From positions 434,001 through 498,000 of the forward strand of contig JASANH010000626.1 of assembly GCA_030248295.1 (NCBI GenBank): 64,000 nucleotides of DNA, written 5' to 3'. Below the pieces are notes generated by a model. It was not told where the DNA came from. It ran no database searches and saw only the letters and a list, made by a program, of their open reading frames with translations. The translations under genes were made by a program, and so were the position numbers. The stretch is from Mesodorylaimus sp. YZB2_4. Lineage: Eukaryota > Nematoda > Enoplea > Dorylaimida > Dorylaimidae. The number at the start of each line of letters is the position of its first letter. The first letter of the stretch is position 1. This document shows positions 1-15,600 of the stretch, piece after piece.

Positions 1-1499
1 CAGGCAACGACTTCTCAGTTTCTTGGCGCAGCTGAGAAGTTAAAACTATCTACAACGACAAACCCTGCGGAAGGCAAACTGTCCTGAAAAGCCTTGAGCT
101 ATGGCTCTTTACTAAAGTGCTCCTTAAAACTTGCAGTGCAAGACTCTGATAAGGAACAGTTGATCTCTCTTCCTGTTCATGTTTCACCACGTTACAAAAG
201 GGCACATTCAAATCGAACTGCTGCATGCGATAACACTGCTCTGCGCCCGCTCGTATAGGATCCCATCAAGTCAACATTGACATCGTTCTGATCAACAAGA
301 CGCTGCCCAGTCTGGGGTTAGGCAGCGAGTTAAGAATCAGAGTATCAGAACTACTGTAGCCTACGTCTATCACCCACAACTCACAGTCAGTGCAATATAG
401 ATTCGGTCGTGGATGGACAGTTGATTTCCTCGCAAAATAGGACTTGTCTTCACGAAGTCAGAAGAAGCTGATTGGCCACTCCCCGAACTTTGTAACGTGC
501 AAAATGTTTGAACTTTTGAAAGGCAAATCTGATGTTACGAGTAGATCTCTGACCACGCGTAAATTAGCTGCATAGTTCACTCTGTCCCATTATGCATTTG
601 TCATGCACTAAAGTGTTTTGAGTGCCACTGAAAACAACACAGCAGTATGCGCGGCTAATCGCAAGTATTTGCACACCCAAACAAAAATTTTCCAAGTTCT
701 AGAAGAACTAGTCTTTAGCAATGACTTAACTTCGAATAAATGTCGTTTTTATATCACAGGAGTGCCTTCAAAGTTCCAGCATGCACTGCGAAGATATGCC
801 AAAGATCATAAATCATTTTCTCCTGCTTAGAGCTTCTAGGGCTCATCTCAAAATGATGCGTTCATGTTAAAAATTGGGATTTGATTGAATCAGTCAGAGA
901 ATTTGAGCATGGATTGGCAGCCATAACCTGATTGCCAATCAACTTAAAGCAGGTAGCCAGAGAGACCCCTGAACACCATGAACTCAACTGAATACCGTTC
1001 TTGAAATATGCTTGCTGAAACTTGACTGGCAAACTGCTTAGCACAATGGTGTTTACTGCTCGCACTGTACTTAGTTAGAGGTTTATATTATTAACACAAT
1101 AACGATCCCCCTTTGCGGCCGGTACAATACTGTGCACACAAGACTATTCACTTAGTGAGTGTCGGTCGACCGTAAAACAGGGTTGGAAATTTGGGATTTT
1201 CTGCTAATGAGCTTTCGTGTGATTCCAGGCTACTATCGACATCTGCTGGCATGACAGTGAGTCACTGAGACGTTGTTGACCAACTGATTGAGTCAGCAAA
1301 GTAGACAAAGACATGGCTCCTCGGATAAGATGACTAACTACAGTAGTCTTGCTTTTATTGAGCTTAGATGCTGTATTAGTTCACGCTGCAGCCACTTCTT
1401 TACTTTGCATAAAGCGAGTACAAGGTCCAAAAACTACTCTAAACAAATCGCAATGCCCTTACTGTATTGTATCATGTCCTGCCCTAGCGTATCGTACTG

Positions 1500-1509
1500 T
1501 ATATAAAAG
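1500..1509 (+). promoter_or_regulatory. Isolated TATA-like box
   Basis: TATATAAAAG is a near-perfect TATA box on the plus strand. No convincing reading frame starts within the next few hundred bases, so it may be chance or may belong to a non-coding transcript. Confidence 0.2.
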
Positions 1510-4136
1510 ACAGACATTCGGTAGGGGCAATTCCTAGTCACGAACCTCCTTTCAGCACAGACCAACGTATCGTTCATAAAACTAAAGTGCTGTAACTTTT
1601 TACCAAATCCGTGCAGACCACAAGACACGTTGTTCAATGGCCCGCGCACACAATGGCAGTGTCACTTTGGCGCCACCCAAACGATGCCCGATAAGTCATT
1701 TCGAATGGACACTGGACCAGACGACGCCAAGATGAATGACCAAGGAAGAAAAACTTTGGCTGTCCTAAAAGACCTACAGTAAGACAGCCCTATGGACCCC
1801 GCGAATGACACACACAGTTACTTAGCAAGAGCGCAGAAAATGCCTCAGCTTACTGTAGGACAGACAGAAAATATTTTCCCCGTGGACCTGTCATTTCACG
1901 CTGACTTTCGTTTTGCTACATTTCCGTTCTTATCGGAAAGGTGGGCAAGTCGACGCCGAGCGGTCTGCCAATGACAGCGCCACCCAGCCGCTCTCTTTCC
2001 GCCGTGTTCGCAGGCTGGTCATTAAGCCATTAATTAGTGTCTTTCCTATTCTGACTAAAAACGGCGCATTTTGAAGGCGAGAAAAGTAAATAGGCACGTC
2101 GAAGAGGCTCCCGGGTCGCTGACACACAGCTCATCAAAGAGCCAGATTTACCTGTACCCGCTGAGCGGCTAAAAGGAGATGCGTGCTCCTCTGGACCGCC
2201 CGTTGGTTCCACCGACAGCGCGGTCGTTAATAGGAGAGGCCCTTTGCCATATCGGCACTTTATTACCCGTCTCTCGCGTGGAAGTGCTAAAAACCTATTC
2301 ACGCGTGCCCAACACCACACACCCCCAAAAATGGCCCACGAGAAAAACACGAACAAGACGCGCCATTGTGTCTGCCACTCAAGCCGAGAATCCAGAAACG
2401 GTCATACACCCTCCCAGCCGATTTTCGTCTTCCACTAATGACTGCCGCGCATTGTGGCTCGGTACGGCGAAAGGTGTGCGTCTAATTATGTTGAGCGGAT
2501 TAGGCATCACCCAGTGTATTATTATAGCACGTACGCGCGGGCCTTGGATAATCGTCTGGTCATCTTTTCCAGTTGACCTGCAGGTGCTCGAGAGGCTGCA
2601 AATTGGCTAACACCGCGCACAAAAGAACAAGGTGCGAACAAGGATTTGCAAAAAAGACGATCTGTCAAAAGGCGTCCCGCAGGGAGCTAGCACCATTTAT
2701 GGAACCTTTCAAAAACATCATTTTTCTGTACATCTGACGGGTCAGACATACTGTCGGCGAGCTGACCCTATCCACAGGCTACTCGGCATTTCCCATCCCA
2801 TTTTTACACTTTGCATTTATCATAAAATCTAGCGCATTCGGCTTCGGCTTGTCAGCAAATGTCGGGCCTCGATGGGGTTCTTGAACCTTCTGCCAACTTT
2901 CGGCGTGAACGTGTTAAAGGCTGTACTGTATGCGCTACGCTCTATTCTTGGCAGCTCTTACGAAGAGTGCAAGTGGCGAGGTGACAGGATAGGAGGGGAG
3001 GCTACTGTAAGGCATTCAAAAATAGGCGTACAATTTGTATCTCCCTTTTTGGAAACGGGGGTCTTTTGGGCCCTGCTAACGTCAGATGAGCCGGTGACGC
3101 CAATTGGCAACGACTAGGCCCGTTTTGAAAAGGCACACCCGAGGGGCGTCATAGGTAAGCTCGTTTGATTATCACCTGTTGGCTACCACTCAGCTTAACG
3201 AGAGCAATCTCATCAGGGAGGTGTGCATAGGATAGAATAAGCACCCGGTCTGGTCCCGCTGCGCACTTAGCTTACAGTCGAGTGATCACCTTTCTGTTGA
3301 CAGTTACACTATTCACACGAATGAGCATTTGGCCTCCGCCATTCAAGTGAACGAGGCGTATTGTCTGTATTGGGAAATGGATATTTCCTGCGCCTCATCC
3401 GCCGTCTACTAATGTAGAGACACAAAAGCTTTGGAGGACGTCGCAGGCGCATCGCCGCCTCTTTTCCAATTTTATGTAAATACTCGTACTTTTACGTGTC
3501 GTCGCCGTTTCGCGCTCCAGCGAAAAGGTGAACAATTCAGCCTAATATGCACGTATAGGCACCTGCCTTAAAAGCGCTCTCAAAGCTCCAAGGCCGTCCG
3601 TATGTGGATGTCCAGAATTTCTCACTTTTGCTAATGGAGACGAGAAAGGTAAGGTGCAAAGGCAGCGAAAAGGAAAGCCCACGCCGTGCTGATAAAAAGC
3701 TGTCCATCTCGTCTCTGTCCTCATTCCCGATTCGAACGCCTGTGAGGAGTGCCCACGGCGTGAACAGCCGCTCCTGAAGACACTAGATCATGAGAAGGAC
3801 TCAAAAAGCCTGCAGCCTGCTCACAGTGTTTCTCGGACACCCGCTGATCGGCCTGCATGCAGCGCGTACAGTACACCTGCTTAAACTCGCACGCGGCATC
3901 TCATGCTTGCGCATTTTGCAGATGAACCTTCGATCGTCCGCCGGCGGGTCAAGACTCGGCAAGACCACTCTCAGGCATGCACATACCGTACTTTACCCAA
4001 AGGACATCAGTCGGCACTCACATCGCACAGTGGCAGTCATGTTCCCATTTCGATTCTAGTTTTGTGCACTTTTAAAATACATGGCACTTTCGGCGGGGTC
4101 CCGAAGCGGGGTAAGATTGCGCAGATGCTAGCACTC

Positions 4137-4171
4137 GATTGGCTGTTGACATATCGCGCGACTCCGCCCCT
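4137..4171 (+). promoter_or_regulatory. CCAAT and GC-box cluster upstream of fezf
   Basis: An ATTGG (inverted CCAAT) element and a CCGCCCC GC-box lie within about 35 bases of each other, roughly 430 bases before the fezf start codon. These are generic core-promoter elements. Placement upstream of the gene on the correct side is the only support for function. Confidence 0.25.
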
Positions 4172-4594
4172 GATTTGGGCACGTGTTGGAGAAGGGGCAA
4201 TTCGAAAATGGAAGAAGAGGAGGCGGCCTCGGTTGCGGGGCCTTGGAGGCGTTAAGAGGTTAATAGGCATTCGTCCATCGAACTAGACTCACTCGACGTC
4301 GAACAGGAGCAAGGACGGGCGAAGAGCCCGATGCTGTCATTTAAAGTCTACTGACGCGTGCTCAAGCCGAGGCGCCGTGTCCTTTTGTATTCTCAAAACG
4401 CGACCAGGAGGCCGCCCGAGGCTTCGTCGAGGAAGTAAGGTTCGAACAGGACATCGGACGAGGCAGCCCGCATTGTGTCCTCTCGCTCGCCTTTTAGCCA
4501 GCCGACTGTACGCCCATTTCGCTGGTGAACAGAAAAATAGCCCGCGGCCTAATATCTAGCTTTCAAGAACAAACCCGCCCGACCAAAACGAAGA

Positions 4595-6798
<2,204 letters not shown>

Positions 6799-9199
6799 GT
6801 GTTACTGTACAAGCACCCTTTTTGCTATCCAGCTGGCCATTCTGTGATTTCTGGGCGGTCCCCGAACTCCATGTGCGCTTGTCTGACATGAGCTTACTTT
6901 CCCTTCAGTATTATGTAAAGTCGGGACTGTCGTTTCTGTCCGTATCGCCCTTTTCTACCAACAAGCCCCCTGCAGTGGCTAACCTTTTGTCCGAGACTAG
7001 GCGATATTGAATGACGCGTGTGTCGCGAATCCATCGGCACGTGTTTCTAGTCTCTATTTTCGTATTTGCAACCTTTGCTCATCTTGACGTCAAATATGTA
7101 ATCTTTTCGTATTTGCCTAGGTCAAGCGTGACTGATAAGCCGATAATGCGATCGTAATGTTACGCCAGGCGTGTGCTCGTGCGCGTACTGTACATGTTAG
7201 TCCCTTTTTCAGTAAGCCAATGAAGCGGTATGAAATCGTAGAGCAGACGGCGGACCAGCTGCCATCTCGGATAACATGGGTTAAATGATTTTTCAAAACG
7301 ATACCCCCTCCTCGAGTCTATTAGGCCGGGCAGACGTGATGTTACGCTGTTTCCTTATTAGGCCTTGCTCGCAGCGTGAAAGGCGTCTCGAAGAAATTTA
7401 TATCGTTTATTGAAAATTAGTAATTTATGTCCTAACGTGGTTGGCGGTGATCAAAAATTTGAAAGCGTTTAAATCTATGATTACATGATGACATCGAGCT
7501 TGTTTGTCGTTTGGGGGTGCCAGTAAATGTTGGTTAGTCCGAAATGGTCTTTGGCGGCTGAGGGTGATGTTTTGTGGTCGACGACCCTGAGAACGCGCGC
7601 TATCGGCCCGTTGCCATCGGGCGTGCAACGATGAAGGCGGATTTGGGGTGTTAACCCAAATTCGGTTTTTCATCACGACAACGCGTTCTAAGGACGAAGA
7701 CGCGCGTATTTGGTTGAATAGAGAGGAAAATTGTGTAAAAACGATACGCGCCTCTTTATATTTAGACCAAATGCCTTGTTTGGGCAAAAAGTCGTTGACT
7801 GAGGCCGACTTTAATCTGCCTCAATCGAATAAAGGAATCGTTGATGCGACAGAATGGTCTCATGGCGAGTACATGTACTGTCTAAGTACCGGAGGCCATA
7901 TAAGGCCCAGTTTATGGCCAGCGTTTGCCGTTTTTTCAAGTTCGAATTTAACGACGCGAAAAGAGCATATCCAACAGCCGAATTCAAAAATGGCACAGAA
8001 ATAAAACTGCTTTTACTCATTCTACGTCGGCATAATGGCCGACACGGATGCCTGTAAACCACATAACTAGCATAGCTGTCCTTGGCGGGTATCGTGACGG
8101 CCTCAATTGAAGAATGCCTTAAACTGTCAACACCTGAACATGATGGCAGTGTAATTGAGCACAATGGCACATGGTCATTTGACCTAAGCTTTAAGAAGAA
8201 CACGCAAGTGTGAGCTACTGGCTGCTGCGCCCCTGCTTAGGGAGGCCAGAGTCCGAGTCGAACACTTCAAACCTGCAGCCGGAGGCGCAGCACTGTTGCG
8301 CAATCCGCATCGCATCCAGGCAGCGCCTACAGTAACCCACTCTCCATTCATGCATGCTCGAAGGACGACACGGGCTCCATAGTCGGGGCGCGGTCGGGCC
8401 GCGATGGTCTTGTCGAAACGACAGGGCCAGGGCGATGATGTCGTCTTTTGTGTAAGAACGTATTCGACAAAATGGCAGCCACCTGACTTTGGTATTGTGT
8501 GAGACATTAGCCCATTCGCGGCTGCCGTCCATGCACTGGCACTGGCCAATAATCGTTTTATATAAAGAGGCCAGCATAAAGGACAAAAAGTAGCCTTGGT
8601 CAAAAACGGATGTTCCAAAGGACGAGTGTCAACGTGTCAAAGGATATTTGCTGCCCACAAGAAACAGCATTTTCTGCTCACTTAACCATAAAAGGCAAGA
8701 CGAGCGAAAGTAGGCAAATCCCGATTTGCCAGGCAAGACCTAATCATGTACGAGGCACCCCACGCCTTCTCCCGCATCAACCAGATAGGTGTCCTCATAT
8801 TGTGCACTTTGGGCACGTCAGAATTTTCCATTTGCCTGCTCCTTTTCCTTTCGACCTTTAATCCCGACACCCACCACGAGACCATGAAAATACAGATCAT
8901 TGTCCTGGTCACTCTACATCCTCATAAAAGCAACAGATACACCTACCCGATGCTATTCCGCTTGCCCACTCATCATTTCAGCTTTTTGAAGGTCCTATCG
9001 CAGCTAATTAGTGCAACAGTCACGCTGCTGAGCGGGCGCACATAGACAGTCCCATTTATTTCCGATCATAAGCAGCACTCGTGCCAGAAGATTACTTACT
9101 AAAAGATAAACCCACACTTTACATGTCTTATTCGGTAAGCAAAAGAATGAAACTAACTCGAGTCCACTGTTATCTTCAAATCATACTTTCTAGATGACA
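6799..9199. other. Intergenic region between fezf and RBM39
   Basis: 2.4 kb between the stops of two convergent genes. The longest open frames (7648-8004 on plus; 8184-8618 and 8215-8586 on minus) overlap in conflicting frames, lack flanking exons and match nothing I recognise. Three TACTGTA-type words occur, near 6803, 7188 and 8330. I see no RNA gene or mobile element. Confidence 0.45.
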
Positions 9200-12167
9200 T
9201 TAACGAGCTGCGTCCGGGAACAGTTGGTGGTAATTCGGCACAGGGACGTAGTTGGCCGTGATAATTCTGCCTAAAAAAAGAAACGATCATTTATATAGTC
9301 ATAAAGAATCATGCGAACTGCACCGCACCTAAGGTTAAGATATCCAATGCACTACTTCCCTCCTTCCTATTAGGCACAGGGCTTGGAGGACACACACCAT
9401 ATTGCCTACCTGAATACCATCTTCCGTGCAAAGCGTTCACAGACGCGCAAGCAGCAGCGACCGAAGCACACTTGACGTAAGCATTTCCTTGAGGCGAGGC
9501 CTTGTCCACGTAAATGTGCATCACTCCTCCGTGCTTGTTACATTCTTCCATAACGTCGTCCTTGATCTCTTGATCCCATGAGTCTCCAACTTCCCTGAAA
9601 CAGCATTCCGTTCCACAAAAGTATATAATCACCACAGACTACATCGAACTTACTGTGCTGGATCGAACATATTCGACAACATGAAACACTGAGTGGCAAT
9701 CGGCGGAGCGACCGCAGCTTGGACTTGGGGTTGTACCATGGGTTGGGGTTGCTGCGACATATTCAAAATTTGCTGTGCTGACGATGGCAGTTGCATCCCA
9801 GTCCCTGAAACAACAATTCCTCAAAGCTCCACTCCGTCAATTCTAAAACTAACTTACCTTCGGCCAGCTTTGCCATCAACTGCAGACGGCCAGTTGTTCC
9901 CAAATCGATACCTGTTCGATCCAGCTCATCATTATCCAATGACGACTGTCCTGCCCCGCTCGGCTGATGCTCAGTGACGTGTCCAACCTTCATAGGCCGT
10001 CCAGCTAGTTCGAAACCGTTCAGTTGTTCCATGGCTCGTTTGGCGTCCTCAGCGCTGTGGAACTGAAACAAGAATATTAGGTCATTCACCCCGAGAAGAA
10101 AGAAACCCTTATTTTGACTTACCGTTATAAAACCATATCCTCTCGAGCGATTCGTTTCTGGATCTTTCAGTAACTGAATACTGTCGATCTAAAAATGCAG
10201 CCAGAATTGAAAAAACACCGAAATGCATTTTTAGAGGAGAGGATCTTACTTTTCCAAACGGCTCGAAGATACCACGTAACATATCCTCCGTGATATTGAA
10301 ATGCAATGAACCGACGTACAGTTTCATTGGACCACGGTTCTGCTGGAAAGTGGTTGCAAGCATGGCCGAAGCCATTCGGTTTTTCTCCGACTGAGTTGGC
10401 TGAACCATTATTGGCACACCGAGCAGACGCTGGCCTGCAAGCCCCAGAGCCTAAAAACATGAACATATAGGACAGGGTGGACCCTAAACTCGTGATGACA
10501 GCCCAAACATCAAATGGAAACGTACTAATGGAACAGAAGCCAGATCCCAAAACTCGATGTAAGCAATTCCCTTCGAACGACGCGTCTTGCTGTCGGTGAT
10601 GATACGGACATCTCTCACCTGAAATATTTTTAAGTAGTAACCAAGGGAACATGAGAACAGAAAGAATAAACGAGTACTTTGCCAACAGAAGAAAAAAATT
10701 CCTCCAGGTCCCGCGGGCGAATACGTTGCGATAATTGCATGACAAATACAGTCCGTAAATCTCGTTCCTCAGGAGATAATTCGCCTTCAGGTGCGTCCCT
10801 GAAAAAAGACCTTCTTTTAGTGCCCATCATAAACAAACAAAAATAACCACTTGCCTCGGTGGGCTGTATCGAGGTGTAAATGGCATCCTAAAAAACAGGT
10901 ATTTGTAGTAAAAACATCGAGCCCCGTGTCTAAATTAATAATACTGTATGAGCCAAATTGCTGAGCACACAGAAGAAAAGAAACTTACACATCGCGTCGC
11001 TCTGGCCCTGGTAATTTCCTTCCGGCACCTCCCTCCACGCGTCCTCTCGTTATTCCAGGTGGCGATGGCGATCGACGACGAGGCGGTGGCGGGGGAGAAC
11101 GCCTTTCATAACGATCACGACGGTCACGATCGCGATCCTGGGAACGACTACGTCGATTTCTTGGAGAACGGTCTCGATCTTGATCCCGCGATCTACGATC
11201 CCTCGATTTGGAACGACCATCTCGATCTTTTGCTCTACTCGTGCTTCGTCTTTTATCACGACTGCGGCTTCTAAAAAATATAATGCATGACTTTAAAGCC
11301 AAAGATCAATTACATAAGCCTACCGTTTCTTGCCACCGCTGCGACTACGGCTCCGACTGCGACTTTTCGACCTTCGACTGGCTTTCTTTGATCTAAAAAT
11401 CAACAAAAACAGCAGATTACTAACTTGAAATGGTTAAGCGCGTGTATTTGTCCCTCCCAACTATGCAATCAGTCTATCCACAGGGAAGAGATTTGAAAGA
11501 AGTCCAAACGCCACCTTGTTCGCTCCATTATTTCTGTCGACGAAGGATACGTACCTGAGGCTTTAGCGGCATTCATTTATGCGCGTTTTACATGGTACAA
11601 CGGTGCTCTATAACAATGAGCGAACGTGATCAAGATATCGGCATGCCAAAGACAGAGGAGGCAGAACGACCCCGTGTAGATGATATCTGAGGGTACCATA
11701 CAGTGGAGCCACAAAATAATGAGAAACCTCCATAAGTTAGAGACCTGAGCGGATTTACGGAAAGAGGTATCACAAACTGACACAAACCAACTTTCCGAAA
11801 GCGGTCATCGCCAGAGACCTTTCACCTGAGCTAAACCACAACCGCTCCTTCCATGGCGGCGCATTACCTACACAACGCACAGTAGAATGCCAGCCTATGA
11901 AAAACTACACAAAAGAACACCAAAACAGAAAATCCGAGAAGTACGGGAAACCTACCGTTCTCGATCGCCCCTTTTCTTGTCCGATCGACGACCGTCGTCA
12001 CTGTTTTCGGCATCGCTTTTATTTCTTCGACCGTCCGAGCCCTGGAACAGAAAACTTTTACATCACATCGTCAGAATAAAGGTGGACTATGCCTGCAATA
12101 GATATGTATAACCTACTTCTTTAAACGGAGCTTCCAAAAGTGCTTCTACATCCGCATCGTCCGTCAT
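9200..12167 (-). CDS. RBM39: RNA-binding protein 39 (CAPER-alpha), splicing coactivator
   Basis: Thirteen exons join exactly in frame to 537 aa (human is 530): 12167-12117, 12041-11956, 11392-11324, 11270-10989, 10887-10855, 10798-10678, 10618-10526, 10450-10250, 10188-10123, 10062-9858, 9804-9654, 9594-9410, 9270-9200. The N-terminus (MTDDADVEALLEAPFKE) matches the RBM39 start. An arginine/serine-rich region of roughly 130 residues follows, then RRM1 (TVFVMQLSQRIRPRDLEEFF), RRM2 (MKLYVGSLHFNITEDML), a linker and a C-terminal UHM-type RRM, ending NYVPVPNYHQLFPDAAR. RBM39 acts in the nucleus in 3' splice-site selection with U2AF-type partners. The UHM pocket motif reads RWY where vertebrates have RWF. 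The intron after exon 5 uses a GC donor (AG|GCAAGT). The gene is divergent from the RCC1-repeat gene, with 492 bp between start codons. Confidence 0.96.
11393..11955 (-). other. Long intron 2 of RBM39
   Basis: At 563 bp this intron is several times longer than most others in the gene and lies within the part encoding the RS region. Splice-regulator genes often hide autoregulatory poison exons in such introns. No clear candidate exon with strong flanking splice sites stood out here. Confidence 0.4.
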
Positions 12168-12659
12168 TCTTCAAATGGTTCCTCCTTACGAACAAAAAAC
12201 AAAATAAGATGTCACCAAATAGTTGGGCCCAAAAAAGGGGGTTCGACAAACGAAAATTACGCGTCGGAAACGGGAATATCGATAGAAAATCGAATATCGG
12301 AGTTCGGGAAATCAACCATTCCGCTTCCACTGTTTCGCACATTATACTTTTAGGGACTGCTGCTTTGATATAAGCGTAACAGTAAAAGTAAGTTGCAAAT
12401 GAGTAAATTGATCTTTGCTGCTTTATTTAGCTAATTAGCAAACTAAATTCTAATCGAATTGATTTTTAACATCTTTGTCTCGCGCTTTAAAAGAACTATC
12501 GCAGGAAGGAGCTTTATATTATTTGTTTCTGAATCTCAAAGTTATATTTACCACTCGTGGCCGAAATCGATATCCGTGATCGCTCTGACTCATCAGCAAG
12601 GTTTGTCTGTGAGAAGGCGAGATTATCGGATTGATGAAAAGCCTACGCCCAAATCGATC
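12168..12659. promoter_or_regulatory. Divergent promoter region, RBM39 and RCC1-repeat gene
   Basis: 492 bp separate the start codons of two divergently transcribed genes, so the core promoters of both must lie here or overlap their 5' ends. It is AT-rich towards the plus-strand gene. No TATA box was seen. The plus-strand frame stays open upstream of 12660 to 12459, but the start at 12660 (MNPYNF) was preferred as the first plausible ATG of the conserved-looking part. Confidence 0.5.
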
Positions 12660-15600
12660 ATGAATCCGTATAATTTTCGGGTGGTCTGCGATGTCCAACA
12701 CCATCTGAGTTCAATCGGATCGTCACTGCCGTCGTCGACGGTGGAAGCATTCACAGTTCATTCCAAAGCGAATCGAACTGTTCTGGCTTTGGCTTGCAGT
12801 TCAGGTAAGCTGATATAAATTTATTAAGGGAGCACTAACAAAATATATAATGAGCGAGTCAAAAATTCCTCCACAGCAAACCTGGGCCTACAGGCCTACT
12901 GGCTCTGGTTTCGCCGTCAAAGTCCGGGAAAGTCGCAAAGAAACAAGTGCCCATATTTTAAAATATCAATAACAGTCAAACATTGTGTGCTACTGGAAAC
13001 TCTAACAAGCCATGGACTGCTAGGTCAGCGAGTTGAATACTCGCTGATGCTTGCACACATGGCACTTTAGATCTACCCTGTCATTAATCGCTCTTGGGCA
13101 AAACGATTATCTGGAAACTCACCTAATTGCTGGCCTGCCTTGAATTTTAATAATAACCCTATGCAGCGTCTCCACAATAAAGGATTACCCGGCCTATGAG
13201 CCTACTCATTGTCAGTTCCCTGAAGTCTCTTGTTTGGTTCAGAGATCATTTTTCTGTCATCCGACGGCGACGATTCGGTGGAAAGCGAATTCGCCATTCA
13301 CTCGATCTCATGGGCTCATACTCGTCAGAAAAAGTCCATTGCTTGCATGGCTTTTAGTCCGTGCGGACGATGGCTGGCATGCGTGCTGAGCACTGGTGCC
13401 ATAGAAATAGTGCCACTTGCAATGGCATTGGTAAGGGTGTGTTGAACGGTGCCGAGATGCTCACAAGGCTAACCTTAATTTTCAGCCGTCGACTGCCGCA
13501 TCTGCCACGGCGCCGTCGCTCTTCCCTTTCAGCGAGATCAGTACAATTGATCTGAGGGTGCGTGATGACTGCCTTGGTAAGAGGTGTGCTCGATCCTTAA
13601 ACTGATTACCTACCAGCCGCCATGTATAGTTCAACTAATCTTTCTCATCTCACCTCACGTTTAAAGTTGCAATTTCTGTTATAGGCTTACCGACGTGCGT
13701 GGCGTGGTATGAAACCAAACAAAAGCGCCATATGCTGGTCTATAGCAATAAGGTAAGCTTACTGCTCTGCCATAATATGTAATTTCGTAGTATTATGGCT
13801 CACTTTTTTTCAGGGTGGGGATATTTTGTTTGTGGATCTGGTAGTCAGGCGATTATCGGCTTCGTTGCAAGCTCCTCAATCGATTCATAATTTAGAAATT
13901 ATTGAAGAAGCCGCTCACGATGATGTTTATCTTTTGGTAAGTTTATGTCGAATCGTAGCCATTCCCCAGATTCTATTGATGCATTTTTTAGGTTTCGGGT
14001 TTCGCGGGGACACAGTGGCTGGTGAGCCGTCATTTGCTTTGTCTCTTTATCCATCCTGCTTGTTGATCAAGAATTAATCTTTCAGGTTCCATTGGAACAA
14101 AGTAGTATGACCTTGCGCGGTACGTTTTTTCCTTGTGCTTATTTTCGCATAATTTTCGCATCGCAAATTTTAGAAACCTTGGCTCGTATCGTGCCGTCCG
14201 AATTGAAAGAGCTGAACGTGCGTGGCATTGTCAATTCGGTGCGATCTGGTGGCTGCAATTGTCTCGGTGTCCTCTATGAGGATGTGTTTCGAGTGAGGAC
14301 TTGCATTTATGTTTTGTTGATTCTTGGTTTACTGTAGATCGTGCCTTTTCAGTTGTTCAACACCACGAATTTCGGAACTCCAATCATGGAGCTGCTGCTT
14401 CCCGAGAACACCTTCGCTGTGCGATACACCGATGTTCTAACGTTCAGTGTACACAAACAAGTGTTCGTGGCCTATTCGTTCAACTGCTGCAGTACGAGTG
14501 ACTATGTAAGTGTGATGTAGCATGAGTCGCTGTGGCTCAGCTCGTTAAGACATTGGTCTCCAATTGCTTGCCCCAACAACCGTGACTGGAAGCCCGCAGT
14601 TATATTCCGGCTGGAAACGGCAGCCCGGAAGCCCGTCGCTGGCCTCGCATACCTGACTAGCAACTCACCTCATACTGTCAAGTGGCACCAGCGTCTAAGC
14701 ATCCAGTACCAGCATTCGCTCCGTAGGCGATGGTGCTCGGCGGAGATGCTCCTAGAGAAGACGTCAAAGAGGGGGGACCTGCTGTGATATCGTGATTGCT
14801 GACAGAATAGACAAAACGGGTTGGAAGTCACGGGGAACCTGGAGCGGCACGGGGCAACAGTTTTTGGAAAAGGTGTGTAGCAGCAAGTTCTGGATTACCA
14901 AAACAATGGCGGTCATAGTAGGAACCTTTGTCTATTCACGGCCCACTATGTGCTTTTCAGGCGCCAGAAACGCGAGAACAGTTCACAGCCGTCATTGGTG
15001 AATTGCCCGAATGTCGGTTCCTTGGTTTCTATGCTTTGCCAAGTAATGATGACGAGATGGCATTGCCATCGTGCTTGTTCGTGTCGGAGACTGCGGTGTA
15101 TGTGGCTGCACCGAAGTGGTAAGTCTTGCATGTATTCTTCGTGCCCTTGATTGACAAATGTACTTTTAGGACACCGCGCGAATATTTGGCCAATTTGCTG
15201 TTGACGGACAAGAAATTGACGCTGATTGAACTGTATTGCCAAGCTGTGGGGTTGAATTTTCAAACTTCCTGTTTCGATGCAGTTCCAGCTTTGCTAGAAA
15301 GGAACGCTGTGGAGCGAGCATTGCAGATATGCAATTTGTCAAAGGTAAATGGGCCAGTCTGGGGTTATATGGTCTGCGAAGGAAAGTCATCGTGTCCCTT
15401 TTTGTGATTCTAGGCTCCTCTGTACGAAATTGCAAAACAGTTCGTAGAACGAGGATTCGCATCATTCATATTGCCCCAGATCAGCTCTTGGCTGATGGGC
15501 GGATCGAGCAAGGCATCTTCGGCCAGTGAACAGACCAAGAGAGAACTTTCGCAGTTAGCGTTCGAATTGTTTTTGGAAACGTACAAGAACAGTCAGGGAA

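Larger units (their letters stand above)
1..4594. other. Gene-free upstream region of fezf
   Basis: About 4.6 kb without a recognisable gene. Open frames here are short, overlap on several strands and show no domain or splice structure. The region holds at least nine copies of TACTGTA or its complement TACAGTA (near 350, 1343, 1460, 1494, 1775, 1850, 2928, 3004 and 3870), a TATA-like box near 1500 and a CCAAT plus GC-box cluster near 4137-4170. Developmental transcription factor genes commonly have long regulatory flanks, so a regulatory role for fezf is the natural inference, but no individual enhancer can be pointed to. Confidence 0.5.

Noticed and set aside
3903..4286. 127-codon plus-strand frame upstream of fezf
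   Set aside because: Basic low-complexity translation (KWKKRRRPRLRG), no domain, and several overlapping frames on both strands.
8184..8618. 144-codon minus-strand frame and an overlapping 123-codon frame
   Set aside because: Two conflicting frames over the same GC-rich block, no recognised motif, no splice partners.
13558..13565. GTGCGT as donor of exon 3 in the RCC1-repeat gene
   Set aside because: It would leave the next exon out of frame; the GTAAGA at 13577 keeps the frame and gives CVAWYETKQKRHM.
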